A DNA stretch of 64,000 nucleotides from Mucilaginibacter geliditolerans (GTDB lineage: Bacteria > Bacteroidota > Bacteroidia > Sphingobacteriales > Sphingobacteriaceae): assembly GCF_014200495.1 (NCBI RefSeq), contig NZ_JACHBY010000007.1:248001-312000 (forward strand), read 5' to 3'. Every line of letters starts with the position of its first letter. Position 1 is the stretch's first letter. This document shows, piece by piece, positions 26,422 through 35,832 of this stretch. The notes below the pieces were generated by a model that saw only the letters and a program-made list of their open reading frames with translations, ran no database searches and was not told the origin of the DNA. The translations under genes and the position numbers were made by a program.

Positions 26422-27852
26422 CTACCACAGACCAATCACTTTCCACCATATCCCGCCCACTACAAACCATATCAGCAGGAACATGGTACTTGTAAAAAAG
26501 CCATGTTTCCACCAGTCTTTCATATCAACATAAGTACTCCCGAAAAATATTGGTGCGGGCCCATGCCCGTAATGTGTTAACGCACCCATAAGTGTGGCGC
26601 AAGCCCCTAAAAATATGGCCAGCATAGTACCCGGCACACCTACCGATATGCCTACGGCTAAAAATACCGAATACATAGCCGCGGCCTGTGCCGTTGCACT
26701 GGCAAACATATAATGGCAATAGGAATAAACCAGGATAATGATAGGGAAAGCCATTTGCCAGCTGAGGTGTTCCATTTTAGCGCCAACCAGGTGGCCAAAC
26801 CAGCCCACAAAACCCAGCGAGTTTAGATAGGAACCGATCATTACCAATGAAGAGAACCATACGATCGTATCCCAGGCACCTTTCTCAGCTTTTACATCTT
26901 CCCAGGTTAATACACCGCAGAGTAATAGAATACACAAGCCTATTAACGCGCCCGTTGTGGCGTCAATAGCAAATAAATTTCCGAAGATCCATAATACCAG
27001 CAGTATAATAAAGGTGATCACCATCAGCCATTCCTGTAAGGTAACTGCGCCCATTTCCTTGAGCTTTACAGCAGCCATTGCCGGCGCGTCACCGGTTTTT
27101 TTAAGTTCAGGTGGGTAGAATTTATAGAGGAATAACGGGGCCAGTAAAAAACATACTAATCCCGGCACTGATGCCGCCACAAACCAACTGCTCCAGGTAA
27201 TGGTTATCCCCAAATCTTTGGCAAATTTTTGCGCCATGGGGTTACTTGCTGTTGCTGTTAGAAATATTACCGAGGTGATCATATTTGCATTATAGCTGCT
27301 CAAGGTTAAAAAAGCGCCTATTTTACGATGGGTTTCGGGTTTATCAGGCTCCGACCCCATATTAACCGCGATGGATTTCATGATCGGGAATATTACGCCG
27401 CCAGCCCTTGCGGTATTACTGGGTATGGCAGGTGCCAGTATAAGATCGGCAGTATTTAAGCCATAAGCCAGCCCGAGCGAGCTTTTACCGAAGATCCGTA
27501 TAAAATTATAGGCGAGCCGGGTGCCTAAGCCTGTTTTTATAAATCCCCGGGCAATAAAAAATGCAAGTCCGATAAGCCATATGGTTGAATTGCCAAAGCC
27601 ACTCAGTGCGTTGGTAATGGATTTAACCGGATCGCCAGGGGCCAGTACTTCGGTAGCGGCACACAGTGTGATCCCCAGCATGGCCATAGTGCCCATAGGC
27701 GCGGCTTTTAATATAATGCCTATAATAGTTGCCGCGAAAATGGCCAGCAAGTGCCAGGCATTGGGTTTAACACCATCCGGAACGGGTATAAACCAAATAA
27801 CCAAACCAATTACAATTGTTATAATCAGTGATTTTAGATTGATTTCTTTCAT
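26422..27852 (-). CDS. Divalent anion:Na+ symporter (DASS/SLC13 family)
   Basis: The 476-residue membrane protein has two inverted halves each with a Ser-Asn-Thr type motif: IPSNTARAGGVIFPIMKS near residue 148 and the ATAQAAAMYSVFLAVG region in the second half, plus TATASNPMAQKFA. Members carry succinate, malate, fumarate, 2-oxoglutarate or citrate into the cell. It lies directly upstream of sdhCAB on the same strand and 16 bp after a porin gene, which supports C4-dicarboxylate uptake feeding succinate dehydrogenase. Confidence 0.88.
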   Translation of the reverse strand: MKEINLKSLIITIVIGLVIWFIPVPDGVKPNAWHLLAIFAATIIGIILKAAPMGTMAMLGITLCAATEVLAPGDPVKSITNALSGFGNSTIWLIGLAFFIARGFIKTGLGTRLAYNFIRIFGKSSLGLAYGLNTADLILAPAIPSNTARAGGVIFPIMKSIAVNMGSEPDKPETHRKIGAFLTLSSYNANMITSVIFLTATASNPMAQKFAKDLGITITWSSWFVAASVPGLVCFLLAPLFLYKFYPPELKKTGDAPAMAAVKLKEMGAVTLQEWLMVITFIILLVLWIFGNLFAIDATTGALIGLCILLLCGVLTWEDVKAEKGAWDTIVWFSSLVMIGSYLNSLGFVGWFGHLVGAKMEHLSWQMAFPIIILVYSYCHYMFASATAQAAAMYSVFLAVGISVGVPGTMLAIFLGACATLMGALTHYGHGPAPIFFGSTYVDMKDWWKHGFFTSTMFLLIWFVVGGIWWKVIGLW

Positions 27853-27868
27853 GATAAATGATTAGGTA

Positions 27869-29025
27869 TTAAAATCGTACTTGTAATTGAATATATGCCA
27901 GGTTATGTGAGTAGTCGGTAGTTAAAGGGACATTTGTTTTATATAAATCTATTGCAACACCGAACTGTACGGCTGCGTAAAAATCGTCAGCAAAAATTAA
28001 GGATACATTGGGGATGATGGTTTGCCTCGGATCGCTGTCGAGCTTGTAATTTTCATCAAAATATTCATAGCGCGACGAAAACTCTATAGCTCTTACCCTG
28101 GGTAAGTTATACGCATAACGCAGGATAGGGAAAACATAAAAACCATGCATCCGCACCTGCGATAATGCCGGTGGATTCACAGTATAGCTATTAAAGAGCG
28201 CAAAGTTAGTTCCGGATTTGTATTCGCCGCTTACAGATAATTGCCAATCATCAGAAAGTTTCATGGTTCCTAATATATCGCCCCCCCCCAGGCATTCCCG
28301 GTACCTGTACCCTGACTGCCCGATGCCGCGTTTATGCCGATGATCAGGTTTTTTGTTAAGCTAGCCTCAAGCCTTCCGTAAGTATTTTTTGCATTATCGT
28401 TATCGGTAGGCTGGTTTCGGTTGTTTCCATTATATACACCGGCATAATATCTAACCGGGAGCTGGCCATCTTTAGTTACGCTACCAAATATTGATACCCC
28501 ATCCTGAAAACTTTGCCAGCCGCTGGCTCCAAAGGCATAATATTGGTTTGAATAATCGAGTGTACGGATAATATCCACAGGTAGGGCATCCTCAATACCG
28601 AAAAAAGGCCGGAACTGGCCGGCCTGTAAATTAAAATATCTGCTTAAAGTATATTTAACATAAGCGTTCTCCAATACTTTATTACTGGGATTGCTACTAA
28701 ACTCGGCAAAATTAACCATCAGGTTAGCCGAAAAGTGATCGTTAACCGTGCCCTTTACCTGCAGGCGTACCCGCTTTAAAATAAAAGTATTGGTTATTTT
28801 GCTGGTAGATTCATCGTTGAAATTTTGACCATTAACATCAACATTATTTGTTAGCGATGTAACATACCTGGTTTGTAAAAGGCCGGCAAAACTTATAGAG
28901 CGTTTGTAAGCGGAGTAATTGGAAATAGTATCCTGATCAAAACCCGCAATATCAGTTTGTTGCGCCAAAGCTGATAAAGAGAACATAAACATACAACTGA
29001 ATATTAACAGGGCATGATTTTTCAT
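27869..29025 (-). pseudogene. OprP/OprO-type porin interrupted at a run of nine G
   Basis: The first part (28270-29025) encodes a signal peptide (ends LSALAQQ) and the N-terminal two thirds of a phosphate-selective-porin-like barrel (FILKRVRLQVKGTVNDHFSANLMVNFAE, NLQAGQFRPFFGIED). It stops just after AWGG, at nine G on the minus strand (C run 28281-28289). The second part (27869-28264 and upstream) continues in another frame with GTMKLSDDWQLSVSGEYKSG and a C-terminal strand ending VRF. Ten or seven G would give one protein of about 385 residues. This is either slippage-based switching or a sequence error. It heads the transporter-sdhCAB block. Confidence 0.85.
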
Positions 29026-29200
29026 AAGGATAGGGTTGGTATTATATAAAGATATACGGTAAATATTTAATATTCAATAAACTTCTGAAAGAAAAAACAC
29101 CTGAACTCTATTCATAGAATTATTATTCAGGGTTTTTCATTGGAATTCCCGCATTGAAATTTCCCCAATATTTATTTACATTTTATTGTACCGGGCTTTC

Positions 29201-30787
29201 TTATTTTCGATGTAACATTTTCAATGCTGCAAAAAGTATCGAAGGGTCATATTGCCCTTTGAAAAATGGAGAAACTTTCTTATCCAGGTTTAATAAGCCA
29301 AATACTGCTGTCTGAGCAGTACGCACAGAGTATTCTACTGTAAATACCACATCGTCATCTATTTCTGCGTATTGTCCTATAAAAGCTAAATTTCTGGCAC
29401 CGGAAGGGATAACTTTGGGTCGATCAGTACCTGTCCTCGGCATAAATTGACTGGTTATATAAGGCATCATAACTGGAATAGTAATTGATGTTGCTAATAA
29501 ATGATCTACATGCTCGGTAAAACGTAAATGCGATAAAACTTCCGTTAGAATTTCATCGCCTGTACATTCGGACATTTTCTTTTTTACGAAATTCCCAACT
29601 TTATCTGGAAAAAGACCATATCCCCACCATACCCATACATCTTTGGGTTGTTCATAATAATGCGGTTGATGATTTAATACTACTGTTAGAAGCCAATTGG
29701 AATCTTTGATTGTTATTAGTCCACCCTTACCTGCTTCGCTTCCGGAAAAGGCTTCCAGTAGGTTGAAGAAAGCAGGATCTTTCGCAGTAACGGTAAATGA
29801 CTCCCATTTCGTTTTAGAAATATCACTACAGAAAGGTGCAGGGTTTCCGAAATCAACTGTTTTTGCCGCCAGCTTTTGCCATAGTTTCCATGTGCTTCCA
29901 AGTTTGTGAGTTTCTAAAACAGGGGCAGTGTTTTTAGACCCTGTAGTTGAATTGGCAGTCATAGTACCATTGGTTACAAACAAAAGGTCATTTGGGTCCA
30001 ATATTATTTCTAAATCGGCACCGTTCTTGGTGTAAATTATTTTTTCCGCTACCTTCTCTTTATCGGTTATTTTAACCGAAATATCTTTTACTTCGGCGCC
30101 CATTTCCAGTTTCACACCCTTTTCCTTTAACCATTTAACAACCGGCCGGACAATTGAATCGAATTGATTATACTGGGTCCGATAAATTCCCGCCATTGTA
30201 TCGATAGTGCTAAACAAATGCGTAAAACGCAGGCAATAGCGTTTAAATTCTATGGCGCTGTGCCAAGGCTCGAATGCAAATGTTGTACACCAGATAAACC
30301 AAAAATTACTTTCAAAAAAATGAGGGTGAAAACAATCGGTTATGGTTTTATTTTCCAGTAATTTTTCAGGTGTTATACACAGTTTAACCAAATCCAACCT
30401 GTCTTTTTCCTGAAACCCCAGGTTAGCTACGTCTACAATTTCTCCGCCGGCGACCAATCGCGCCTTGTCGTTCCAGAAAAATTCCTGGTGAAATTCCATT
30501 AGCTCTTCCTTAGCAGATTTATTCGGGTTACTTATGGAAGGAATAAAAGAAAGCAGATCGTATGTACAATTAAATTTCTCTTCAAACATCCGGCCGCCAC
30601 GCATTGAATACCCATCTTTTGGATTCCCTCCGGCATCCAGGCTCCCTCCGAACTTTTCGGATTCATCAAAAATAATAATGTTTTCACCCTTTAAACCGCC
30701 GTCACGGATAAGGTAACAGGCCGCAGATAATGAAGCAATACCGCTGCCAACCAAATAAGCCTTAATTTCACTCTTGTTTTCAGACAT
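29201..30787 (-). CDS. ohyA: Oleate hydratase (MCRA family)
   Basis: The 528-residue FAD protein has the family's N-terminal dinucleotide fold (YLVGSGIASLSAACYLIRDGGLKG), the signature GGSLDAGGNPKDGYSMRGGR and the catalytic glutamate in RMFE, followed by WFIWCTTFAFEPWHSAIEFKRY and GTDRPKVIPSGARNLAFIGQ. It adds water to the cis-9 double bond of oleic or linoleic acid, giving 10-hydroxy acids, often for detoxification of free fatty acids. It stands alone, divergent from the Crp-type gene. The length is slightly under the usual 560-640, consistent with the shorter subgroup. Confidence 0.92.
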   Translation of the reverse strand: MSENKSEIKAYLVGSGIASLSAACYLIRDGGLKGENIIIFDESEKFGGSLDAGGNPKDGYSMRGGRMFEEKFNCTYDLLSFIPSISNPNKSAKEELMEFHQEFFWNDKARLVAGGEIVDVANLGFQEKDRLDLVKLCITPEKLLENKTITDCFHPHFFESNFWFIWCTTFAFEPWHSAIEFKRYCLRFTHLFSTIDTMAGIYRTQYNQFDSIVRPVVKWLKEKGVKLEMGAEVKDISVKITDKEKVAEKIIYTKNGADLEIILDPNDLLFVTNGTMTANSTTGSKNTAPVLETHKLGSTWKLWQKLAAKTVDFGNPAPFCSDISKTKWESFTVTAKDPAFFNLLEAFSGSEAGKGGLITIKDSNWLLTVVLNHQPHYYEQPKDVWVWWGYGLFPDKVGNFVKKKMSECTGDEILTEVLSHLRFTEHVDHLLATSITIPVMMPYITSQFMPRTGTDRPKVIPSGARNLAFIGQYAEIDDDVVFTVEYSVRTAQTAVFGLLNLDKKVSPFFKGQYDPSILFAALKMLHRK

Positions 30788-31217
30788 TTTCGTAGATTTT
30801 AGGTTTATAATAAATTCAGTATAATAAGAAGGTATTTATATATAACTGTGTTGCGATTCTGTAAGTACCTCGTAATATTTCCCTCAAGTTTATTGTTAAC
30901 GTACAATAAATCATATTCCAAATTGTTCAAAATGGTGATGTAGATGGTGAAGCATTTGATCTACAGACATTATACCCATTTTGGTTCAGCAATTGGCTTT
31001 AACGAACATAGCGGCTGAATTAATGACTCGTAAACTTTCGGTTAAAGAAATCATTTTGCTTCATAGGTATTTATTCAGGTATTATATCAAATATATATGA
31101 AGTATTATTACCATTCATTAACATTTGGTAATGAATAACTTTTTCTCACAATTGCCTATTAGTTGATAAAGCACAGAACTTTGGTTACGTTTATAATTCA
31201 TAATTATAAACCAGGGT
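30788..31217. other. 430-bp divergent intergenic region
   Basis: The region separates oleate hydratase (minus) from the Crp/Fnr gene (plus). ATTACCA at 31107-31113 and TGGTAAT at 31126-31132 form an inverted repeat 86 bp before the regulator start and may be its operator. No gene is seen in the rest. Confidence 0.4.
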
Positions 31218-31820
31218 ATGTTAAATTTTAAGGCGTATTTAAAAACACTTTTTGATTTTACTGATGAAGAATTTAATTTTTTTTCCAGTAGATTAAAAGT
31301 CAAGGAATATAAAAAGGGAGATATTATATATCGTGATGGCGATATTAACCATTATTCCATGTTCATCAATAAAGGGTTAGTTCGTTCATACTTTCTAACT
31401 TCTGGTGGTAAGGAATATACATGGTATATTCATTTCTTCCATAAAAATGCCTCTATCAAAAACCTTTTTGTGGTTGACTACCCAAGCTTCATATTTAGCC
31501 TACCGGGCAAACTTTTTTTCGAGGTTTTAGAAGATGCGCAATTATTTGCAATAGATATTAAAGGCTTAACCGAATCCATTGAACAAAATAATAATTGGCA
31601 ACTGTTTGGAAGATTAATCAGTAATCTGGCGTATAAACATACCTACAACCGCACATTATCCTTACTGACAGAGACCGCAGCTGAAAGATATCAAAGATTA
31701 TTAAACGAAACTCCTGAGTTATTTGACTTAGTTCCACACTATTACATTGCTTCATTTCTAAGTATTACGCCACAATCTTTGAGTCGGTTAAGAAAAAATG
31801 CACAGCGGAATAGTACTTAG
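31218..31820 (+). CDS. Crp/Fnr-family transcriptional regulator
   Basis: The 200-residue protein has a cyclic-nucleotide-binding-like beta-roll (VKEYKKGDIIYRDGDINHYSMFINKGLVRSYF is shown by its core EYKKGDIIYRDGD) and a C-terminal helix-turn-helix (PHYYIASFLSITPQSLSRLRKN). This is the common Bacteroidota Crp group that usually lacks the cAMP-contact residues, so the effector is unknown. Its divergent neighbour, oleate hydratase, is the obvious candidate target. It is followed by 575 bp without genes. Confidence 0.85.
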   Translation: MLNFKAYLKTLFDFTDEEFNFFSSRLKVKEYKKGDIIYRDGDINHYSMFINKGLVRSYFLTSGGKEYTWYIHFFHKNASIKNLFVVDYPSFIFSLPGKLFFEVLEDAQLFAIDIKGLTESIEQNNNWQLFGRLISNLAYKHTYNRTLSLLTETAAERYQRLLNETPELFDLVPHYYIASFLSITPQSLSRLRKNAQRNST

Positions 31821-32258
31821 TGACAGAATTTAGGAATAGCTGTTGTTAGGTAGACAAGCCAAGACTGACATCAAACTGAAATGATTTTTCAAATGCCAAT
31901 TATAAAAAACGGTTTAACTGGAATATTCCGGAGGCTTGACCATATCATTCCGTGCCAGATGTTCATTCATTAGTGTAAAACAAAATGTCAAACACATTTG
32001 GGACTCAAATATTAAGCGTAGTTAAAGTTTTTCAGAACAGTTTGATCAACGTAATGAAATCAGGTGGCCTATGAATCCATTTCAACTTGGCATCAGTGTT
32101 ATTTTGGATGTCAATGATGGTGAACAATACTTTTGCACCTAATAAAAGAGTAAAACTAGCTAATGGCCAGCTTCTCGTATTACAGGAATAGTGTACCGAT
32201 TAAGTAAGAGTAGTGTACCAAATTAGATACCTATTCACTTTAGGGAGAATTGGGTACT

Positions 32259-32300
32259 AAACAAAAAAGGCCTTTAGAATTTAATCTAAAAGCCTTCTTA
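32259..32300 (-). terminator. Terminator downstream of the tRNA remnant (minus strand)
   Basis: Read on the minus strand, AGAAGGCTTTTAGA pairs with TCTAAAGGCC and runs into TTTTTT. It lies directly after the tRNA-3'-like fragment, as the original terminator of that tRNA would. Confidence 0.6.
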
Positions 32301-32309
32301 ATTTACTTT

Positions 32310-32332
32310 GTAGCGGGAGTAGGGCTCGAACC
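32310..32332 (-). other. tRNA 3'-end remnant, probable attachment site
   Basis: On the minus strand the sequence reads GGTTCGAGCCCTACTCCCGC followed by TAC: T-loop TTCGAGC, T-stem 3' side and acceptor 3' strand of a tRNA starting about GTAGCGGGA. No 5' part is present to its right. The same ten bases, ATATTTTTGA, flank it (32333-32342) as flank the remnant at 22591-22616. It looks like the displaced end of a tRNA into which an element, extending to the right, was inserted. Confidence 0.55.
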
Positions 32333-32395
32333 ATATTTTTGAATATTTGCAGCACCTGGCAAATAGTTTACTATTCAATTAGTTTTAATTGATTG

Positions 32396-32761
32396 CTAAT
32401 AAAAAAAGGTTTCGGATATTATCTTATCATCCTTTACACCAAAAACTGCAATTTCTGCCAACTGTAGCCGCTGGCCATTTTTTAAGGTCATGTCCCTGCC
32501 CATGGCCACGCTAAAATAGTCGCCGCCAACCACCGGTTCGCTACAAAAGAAGCTGTGTACTTCTGCTATAATTTCCTGCCTGGCTTTCGACTTTGCTAAA
32601 ACTGCTTCAATGCCCCTGGTTATGGTAGGCACACCCATTGCCAAAGCATGTTCTGGTTCGATACAAATAATATCGGCACTATAAAATTGTTGATAAATTT
32701 CTGCCACCTGCCTTTGTTGAAAAAGATCATAGTAGCGATTGGCTAATTCCTGAGTTGTCAT
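32396..32761 (-). CDS. NTF2/SnoaL-like small protein
   Basis: The 121-residue protein has the start and end of the SnoaL-like fold: an N-terminal helix (TTQELANRYYDLFQQRQVAEIYQQFY), a central ADIICIEPEHA strand-turn and a C-terminal beta hairpin (LQLAEIAVFGVKDDKIISETFFY). Such proteins are small isomerases, cyclases or of unknown role. It is divergent from the AraC gene with a 98-bp gap and could be its target. No specific reaction can be given. Confidence 0.7.
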   Translation of the reverse strand: MTTQELANRYYDLFQQRQVAEIYQQFYSADIICIEPEHALAMGVPTITRGIEAVLAKSKARQEIIAEVHSFFCSEPVVGGDYFSVAMGRDMTLKNGQRLQLAEIAVFGVKDDKIISETFFY

Positions 32762-32827
32762 TTTTTCGATTATTTAATAACACAAAGCTATCCTGTTGTT
32801 AAATACTTAAAGCATTAAAAAGTGTTG

Positions 32828-32835
32828 TATATTTG
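32828..32835 (+). promoter_or_regulatory. Candidate -7 element for the AraC gene
   Basis: TATATTTG matches TAnnTTTG and lies 25 bp before the start codon. No good TTTG is found at the right spacing upstream, so an activator may be needed. Confidence 0.4.
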
Positions 32836-32859
32836 CTTAATCGTATCAATTTATAAAAG

Positions 32860-33774
32860 ATGGACGCTTTAAGTACCGTATTAGAGGCAACCAGACTCAG
32901 AAGTGTTGTTTATAGCAAGTTTCCTCTTGCGGCCCCATGGGGACTGGATGTTGTTAAGGACGAAAATTCGCAATTCTGGCGATTGGTGAGCGGCAGTTGT
33001 ACTGTTGGCTCACCTGATGGCAGTGTCATCGAATTGGCGGAGGGTGATCTGGTATTTGTGCCTCACGGAAGCGCCCACTGGATAGCAGATAAATCTACCA
33101 GTTTACGCATGCCCTCGCCCGAATTTGTTAAGGCTCGCAGAGCGGGGATTCCTGTTTTTAACAGCGGTGGCGATGTAACTACCCTTATAGCGGGCCATTT
33201 TGAATTTGATTATCAGCCTCTGCATCCTTTTCTAAAGGATTTGCCCCCAATTATTCATATCAGGCAATATGTGACAGAGAACCAGCTATTATTAAAGCAG
33301 GTTACGCAATTAATGCTGGAAGAACTCAATAACGAAAAACCGGGAAGCAGTGTAATGCTGAAAAACCTATCGGAAATTATGTTTATTAATATCATAAGGG
33401 CATATTTAGAGCAGACTGCTCCCGACAGTGGTTTTCTTTCCGCATTAAACGACCCAAGGATTAGCAAGGCACTCAAACTGATGCAGGACTCACCCCAAAA
33501 CGATTGGACGCTGGAATCTCTTGCATCCGAGATTGGCATGTCACGTTCTGTTTTCTTTAACCGGTTTAAAAAATTAGTGCATGAAACGCCGTTGAGCTAC
33601 CTTACCAACTGGCGCATCAGACAAGCCCAAAAGCTATTAACAACGAATAGTAGCAATATATCAGAAATTGCAGCAAGCGTCGGTTATCAATCGGAATCGG
33701 CTTTTAACCGGATCTTTAAATCAAAAACGGGACAGACTCCCGCAGCGTATAGAAGAAGTAAGATTATCGAATAA
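32860..33774 (+). CDS. AraC-family regulator with cupin domain
   Basis: The 304-residue protein has an N-terminal AraC-type cupin (FWRLVSGSCTVGSPDGSVIELAEGDLVFVPHGSAHW by its core EGDLVFVPHGSAHW) and a complete C-terminal AraC domain with two helix-turn-helix units (WTLESLASEIGMSRSVFFNRFKK; NISEIAASVGYQSESAFNRIFK) ending QTPAAYRR. This arrangement is common in regulators of neighbouring oxidoreductases. The SDR gene starts 242 bp downstream, and the NTF2-like gene is divergent. Confidence 0.88.
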   Translation: MDALSTVLEATRLRSVVYSKFPLAAPWGLDVVKDENSQFWRLVSGSCTVGSPDGSVIELAEGDLVFVPHGSAHWIADKSTSLRMPSPEFVKARRAGIPVFNSGGDVTTLIAGHFEFDYQPLHPFLKDLPPIIHIRQYVTENQLLLKQVTQLMLEELNNEKPGSSVMLKNLSEIMFINIIRAYLEQTAPDSGFLSALNDPRISKALKLMQDSPQNDWTLESLASEIGMSRSVFFNRFKKLVHETPLSYLTNWRIRQAQKLLTTNSSNISEIAASVGYQSESAFNRIFKSKTGQTPAAYRRSKIIE

Positions 33775-34016
33775 TTTTTCGCATGTGCCCGCACTCCGGG
33801 TCCTATTTTTTAACGTCAGCGGATTGAACTACCGCGGATTACTAGGTAGTTCCTTCTACAATGAGTTCACCTTCCTTTTAAAAGTCGCCTGCAGACAAAC
33901 ACAGACTATAGATGTTTATATTGTTTTTTTGCGGTTTTGGCTAAACCAAACGCAGATTTGGATAAATCGTGACAGTCAAAGCACCCCATCTTTGTATAAA
34001 CAAAAGAAAGTCAATT

Positions 34017-34892
34017 ATGCGCGTATTTGTTACCGGAGCCACAGGCTTCATTGGTACTGCCATTGTGCAGGAATTAATAAATGCCGGCCACGAGGTATTG
34101 GGGCTGGCCCGTTCAGATGCATCAGCCCAAAAACTAATCGATGCGGGGGCAGAAGTTCACCGGGGCGATCTGGAAGACCTCGACAGCCTGCGCAGGGGTG
34201 CGGCGCAAGTAGGCGGCGTGATACACGCCGGGTTCATCCATGATTTTACTCGCTTCGCGGAAGTTTGCCAGGTAGATAAAATCGCTATCGAAACTATCGG
34301 CCAGATATTGGCCGGTTCTGACCGCCCGTTTATTGTTACCTCGGGCACAGCATTGGTTAGCCCGGGAAAGCTGGCCACCGAAGATATTAAGCCATCGGTT
34401 AACCCGGGATGGCCGCGGGCTTCGGAACAATCAGGAGATTCGGTAGGTGCCGCGTCAGTGCGTTTGTCGCCTTCGGTGCATGGAGATGACGATAAGCATG
34501 GCTTCATACCCATACTGGTTAATATCGCAAAAGAAAAAGGTTTTTCGGCTTATATTGGGGAAGGGCTGAACCGCTGGAACGCGGTGCATCGTTTAGATGC
34601 TGTGCATCTATTTCGTTTGGCTTTGGAAAATGCCGCACCCGGCGCCCGTTATCATGCTTCGGCTGAAGAAGCAATTACAGTCAAGTCTATTGCCGAGGCT
34701 ATTGGCAAACAACTGAATCTCCCGGTAAGATCAGTTACGCCCGAAGCAGCGGCAGAGCATTTTGGCTGGTTTGCGCATATGGCCGCGATCGACTGTCCGT
34801 CTTCGAGCAAGTGGACACAGGAAACTTTAAACTGGCACCCATCGCATTCAACCTTGCTTGCCGATATTGAAAACGGCGTTTACACCCAATAA
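34017..34892 (+). CDS. NAD(P)-dependent SDR (atypical/extended short-chain dehydrogenase)
   Basis: From the ATG at 34017 the 291-residue protein starts with the Rossmann motif VTGATGFIGTAIV. The middle has FIVTSGTAL and a later RWNAVHRLDAVHLFRLALE, as in the SDR group often annotated as NAD-dependent epimerase. The classical YxxxK catalytic pair is not evident, which fits an atypical SDR. Its TAA is one base from the ATG of the next SDR gene, so the two are an operon. A start 16 codons upstream is possible but would put residues before the nucleotide fold. Confidence 0.75.
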   Translation: MRVFVTGATGFIGTAIVQELINAGHEVLGLARSDASAQKLIDAGAEVHRGDLEDLDSLRRGAAQVGGVIHAGFIHDFTRFAEVCQVDKIAIETIGQILAGSDRPFIVTSGTALVSPGKLATEDIKPSVNPGWPRASEQSGDSVGAASVRLSPSVHGDDDKHGFIPILVNIAKEKGFSAYIGEGLNRWNAVHRLDAVHLFRLALENAAPGARYHASAEEAITVKSIAEAIGKQLNLPVRSVTPEAAAEHFGWFAHMAAIDCPSSSKWTQETLNWHPSHSTLLADIENGVYTQ

Positions 34893-34893
34893 A

Positions 34894-35820
34894 ATGAAGA
34901 TTATTGTAACGGGTTCTTTAGGGAACATCAGCCAACCGCTGACAAAAACATTGATAGCCCAGGGACATCAAGTAACTGTGATTAGCAGCGATTCTAAAAA
35001 ACAAACTGCTATTGAAGCTTTGGGCGCGGCAGCAGCTATTGGGTCGATAGCCGATGTCAATTTTTTGAAGAATATTTTTAAAGGTGCAGACGTAGTTTAC
35101 GCTATGATCCCGCTGAGTTTTACAGAGCCGGATTTGGGAGCCTATATGTACCGGATGGCACAGAATTATGCAGAGGCTTTAAAGGAAGCGGATATCAAAC
35201 GGATCGTGGTTATGAGCGGTTGGGCAGCCGACTTGGTCAAAGGGGAAAACGTAGAGCATGTTTTCAATGATTTGGATGCTTCGATCACCATTATGCGGCC
35301 CGGTTCGTTTTATACCAATTTCTACCAGTCTATCGACCTGATCAAAGGCAAAGGCTTTATCGGCAAATTCCTGACGTTACGTTATTCCGGCCTTTGGGCC
35401 TTGCTGACCGGCAAGACCGGCCTCCTAATGGGGAATTATGGCGGAGATGACCGAATCGTTTTCGTATCGCCGAAAGACATCGCTGATGCGGTAGCGGAGG
35501 AGCTGCTATTGCAACCCAAAGAGAGAACCATACGTTACGTAGGCAGCGAGGAAATGACCTGTAATGAAGCGGCAAGGATAATTGGCAGCGCGGTGGGTAA
35601 GCCCTGGTTAAAATGGGTGCTACTCTCGGATAAGGAAATGTTGCAGGGATTGAAGATGGCCAAATTGCCTGAAAAACTGGCGGAGACATTGGTAGAAATG
35701 CAGGCAGCCATGCATAGCGGTAAAACATTGGAGAACTTTCATCAAAATAAACCCAAAATGGGCAAAGTTAAACTGTCTGGTTTCGCTAAGGAGTTCGCAG
35801 CAGTCTATCATCAAAAATAA
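34894..35820 (+). CDS. NmrA-like NAD(P)-binding protein
   Basis: The 308-residue protein begins VTGSLGNISQPLTKTLIAQG, a Rossmann motif of the NmrA/azoreductase-like atypical SDRs. It keeps DVVYAMIPLSF, IVVMSGWAADL, MRPGSFYTNFY and RIVFVSPKDIADAVAEEL, the usual blocks of NmrA-like redox or sensor proteins. Translation is coupled to the SDR just upstream. An AraC regulator follows 12 bp later in the same direction. Confidence 0.78.
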   Translation: MKIIVTGSLGNISQPLTKTLIAQGHQVTVISSDSKKQTAIEALGAAAAIGSIADVNFLKNIFKGADVVYAMIPLSFTEPDLGAYMYRMAQNYAEALKEADIKRIVVMSGWAADLVKGENVEHVFNDLDASITIMRPGSFYTNFYQSIDLIKGKGFIGKFLTLRYSGLWALLTGKTGLLMGNYGGDDRIVFVSPKDIADAVAEELLLQPKERTIRYVGSEEMTCNEAARIIGSAVGKPWLKWVLLSDKEMLQGLKMAKLPEKLAETLVEMQAAMHSGKTLENFHQNKPKMGKVKLSGFAKEFAAVYHQK

Positions 35821-35832
35821 GTATCTTGTGTT

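Larger units (their letters stand above)
31821..32395. other. 575-bp region of degraded sequence
   Basis: No gene of supportable length is present. A 38-residue open stretch ending at about 32140 resembles coding sequence but cannot be named. AGTGTACC occurs twice 22 bp apart near 32190-32220, of the kind seen at IS ends, but no transposase is present. At 32259-32332 lie a terminator and a tRNA 3' remnant on the minus strand. Confidence 0.45.

Noticed and set aside
32180..32230. Insertion-sequence end suggested by two AGTGTACC copies
   Set aside because: No transposase, no terminal inverted repeat pair and no target duplication were found, so it is noted only as degraded sequence.
33668..34243. 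191-residue open frame overlapping the AraC and SDR genes
   Set aside because: It is out of frame with two clear genes and rich in Arg and Cys, with no recognisable domain.
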